From an archaeon (lineage in GTDB: Archaea > Nanobdellota > Nanobdellia > Woesearchaeales > GW2011-AR9), in contig JAHFRS010000073.1 in NCBI GenBank assembly GCA_023266155.1, positions 1 to 5,887 on the forward strand: a stretch of 5,887 nt of DNA, read 5' to 3'. Under the pieces are notes generated by a model. It saw nothing but the letters and a program-made list of their open reading frames with translations, was not told the DNA's origin and made no database searches. The translations under genes were made by a program, and so were the position numbers. Of this stretch, positions 5,776-5,887 are shown one piece after another; the stretch's first letter is position 1, and each line of letters begins with the position of its first letter.

Positions 5776-5887
5776 TGATACAATAATCGATTAGTTGCTT
5801 TGACAATCTCATACTCTTTGCTGCCGGTAATTTTAATGCAGGTTCCCGCCAATTCTAATCCTGCCGTGCCATTATTAACCAATTCAA
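5754..5887 (-). CDS. C-terminal end of an unrecognised protein (partial, 5' end outside window)
   Basis: On the minus strand one frame is open from the window edge (first full codon at 5885) to TAG at 5754-5756, giving 43 residues. They read as a normal soluble domain end: a strand-like GLELAGTCIKITGS, then a helix YEIVKATNRLLYQWYGVMR. No family can be named from this length. It converges on the CARF-like gene. A second frame of 48 codons continues past its stop, so the true end of this protein may have been altered by a frameshift. Confidence 0.5.
   Translation of the reverse strand, partial: ELVNNGTAGLELAGTCIKITGSKEYEIVKATNRLLYQWYGVMR

Overview
The window looks like a piece of an archaeal chromosome, most likely a DPANN-type (Woesearchaeota/Pacearchaeota-like) lineage. 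The evidence is a geranylgeranyl-reductase-family flavoprotein, TATA-type boxes (TTTAAAG or TATAAAG) often 25-30 nt upstream of start codons that lack a Shine-Dalgarno site, long T-tracts after genes in place of hairpin terminators, and two small protein families that resemble ones I recall from DPANN genomes. The lineage call rests on memory and gene style, not on a marker gene.

Layout. 1-80: the 3' end of a membrane-protein gene, then a long T-tract (111-145) and an almost G-free, C/A-rich leader. 282-2250: two paralogous multi-pass membrane proteins, A and B, with a DUF433 / DUF5615 (PIN-like) toxin-antitoxin pair between them. The pair has a clear TATA box just after the stop codon of paralogue A, and paralogue B starts inside the toxin stop codon (ATGA), so antitoxin-toxin-paralogue B reads as one operon. 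2345-3439: the geranylgeranyl-reductase-like FAD enzyme, apparently leaderless. 3504-3869: an unrecognised basic 121-aa protein, tail-to-tail with a 250-aa predicted TIM-barrel-like protein on the minus strand (3856-4608). 4686-5054 (minus): a 122-aa four-helix membrane protein with a perfect Shine-Dalgarno, divergently transcribed from 5163-5621, a 152-aa Rossmann-like protein with CARF-like features. 5754-5887 (minus): the C-terminus of an unrecognised protein, possibly followed by a 48-aa overlapping small ORF.

The most unusual part is the 282-2250 locus. Paralogues A and B are nearly identical in DNA at both ends but strongly diverged in their membrane-spanning middles. The similarity begins exactly at the start codon, and the two copies bracket a toxin-antitoxin operon to which copy B is translationally coupled. 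This suggests either a cassette-exchange/variation locus or a three-component toxin-antitoxin-membrane-protein module; both readings are inference. The second point of interest is the standalone CARF-like protein, with no CRISPR array or cas gene in the window.
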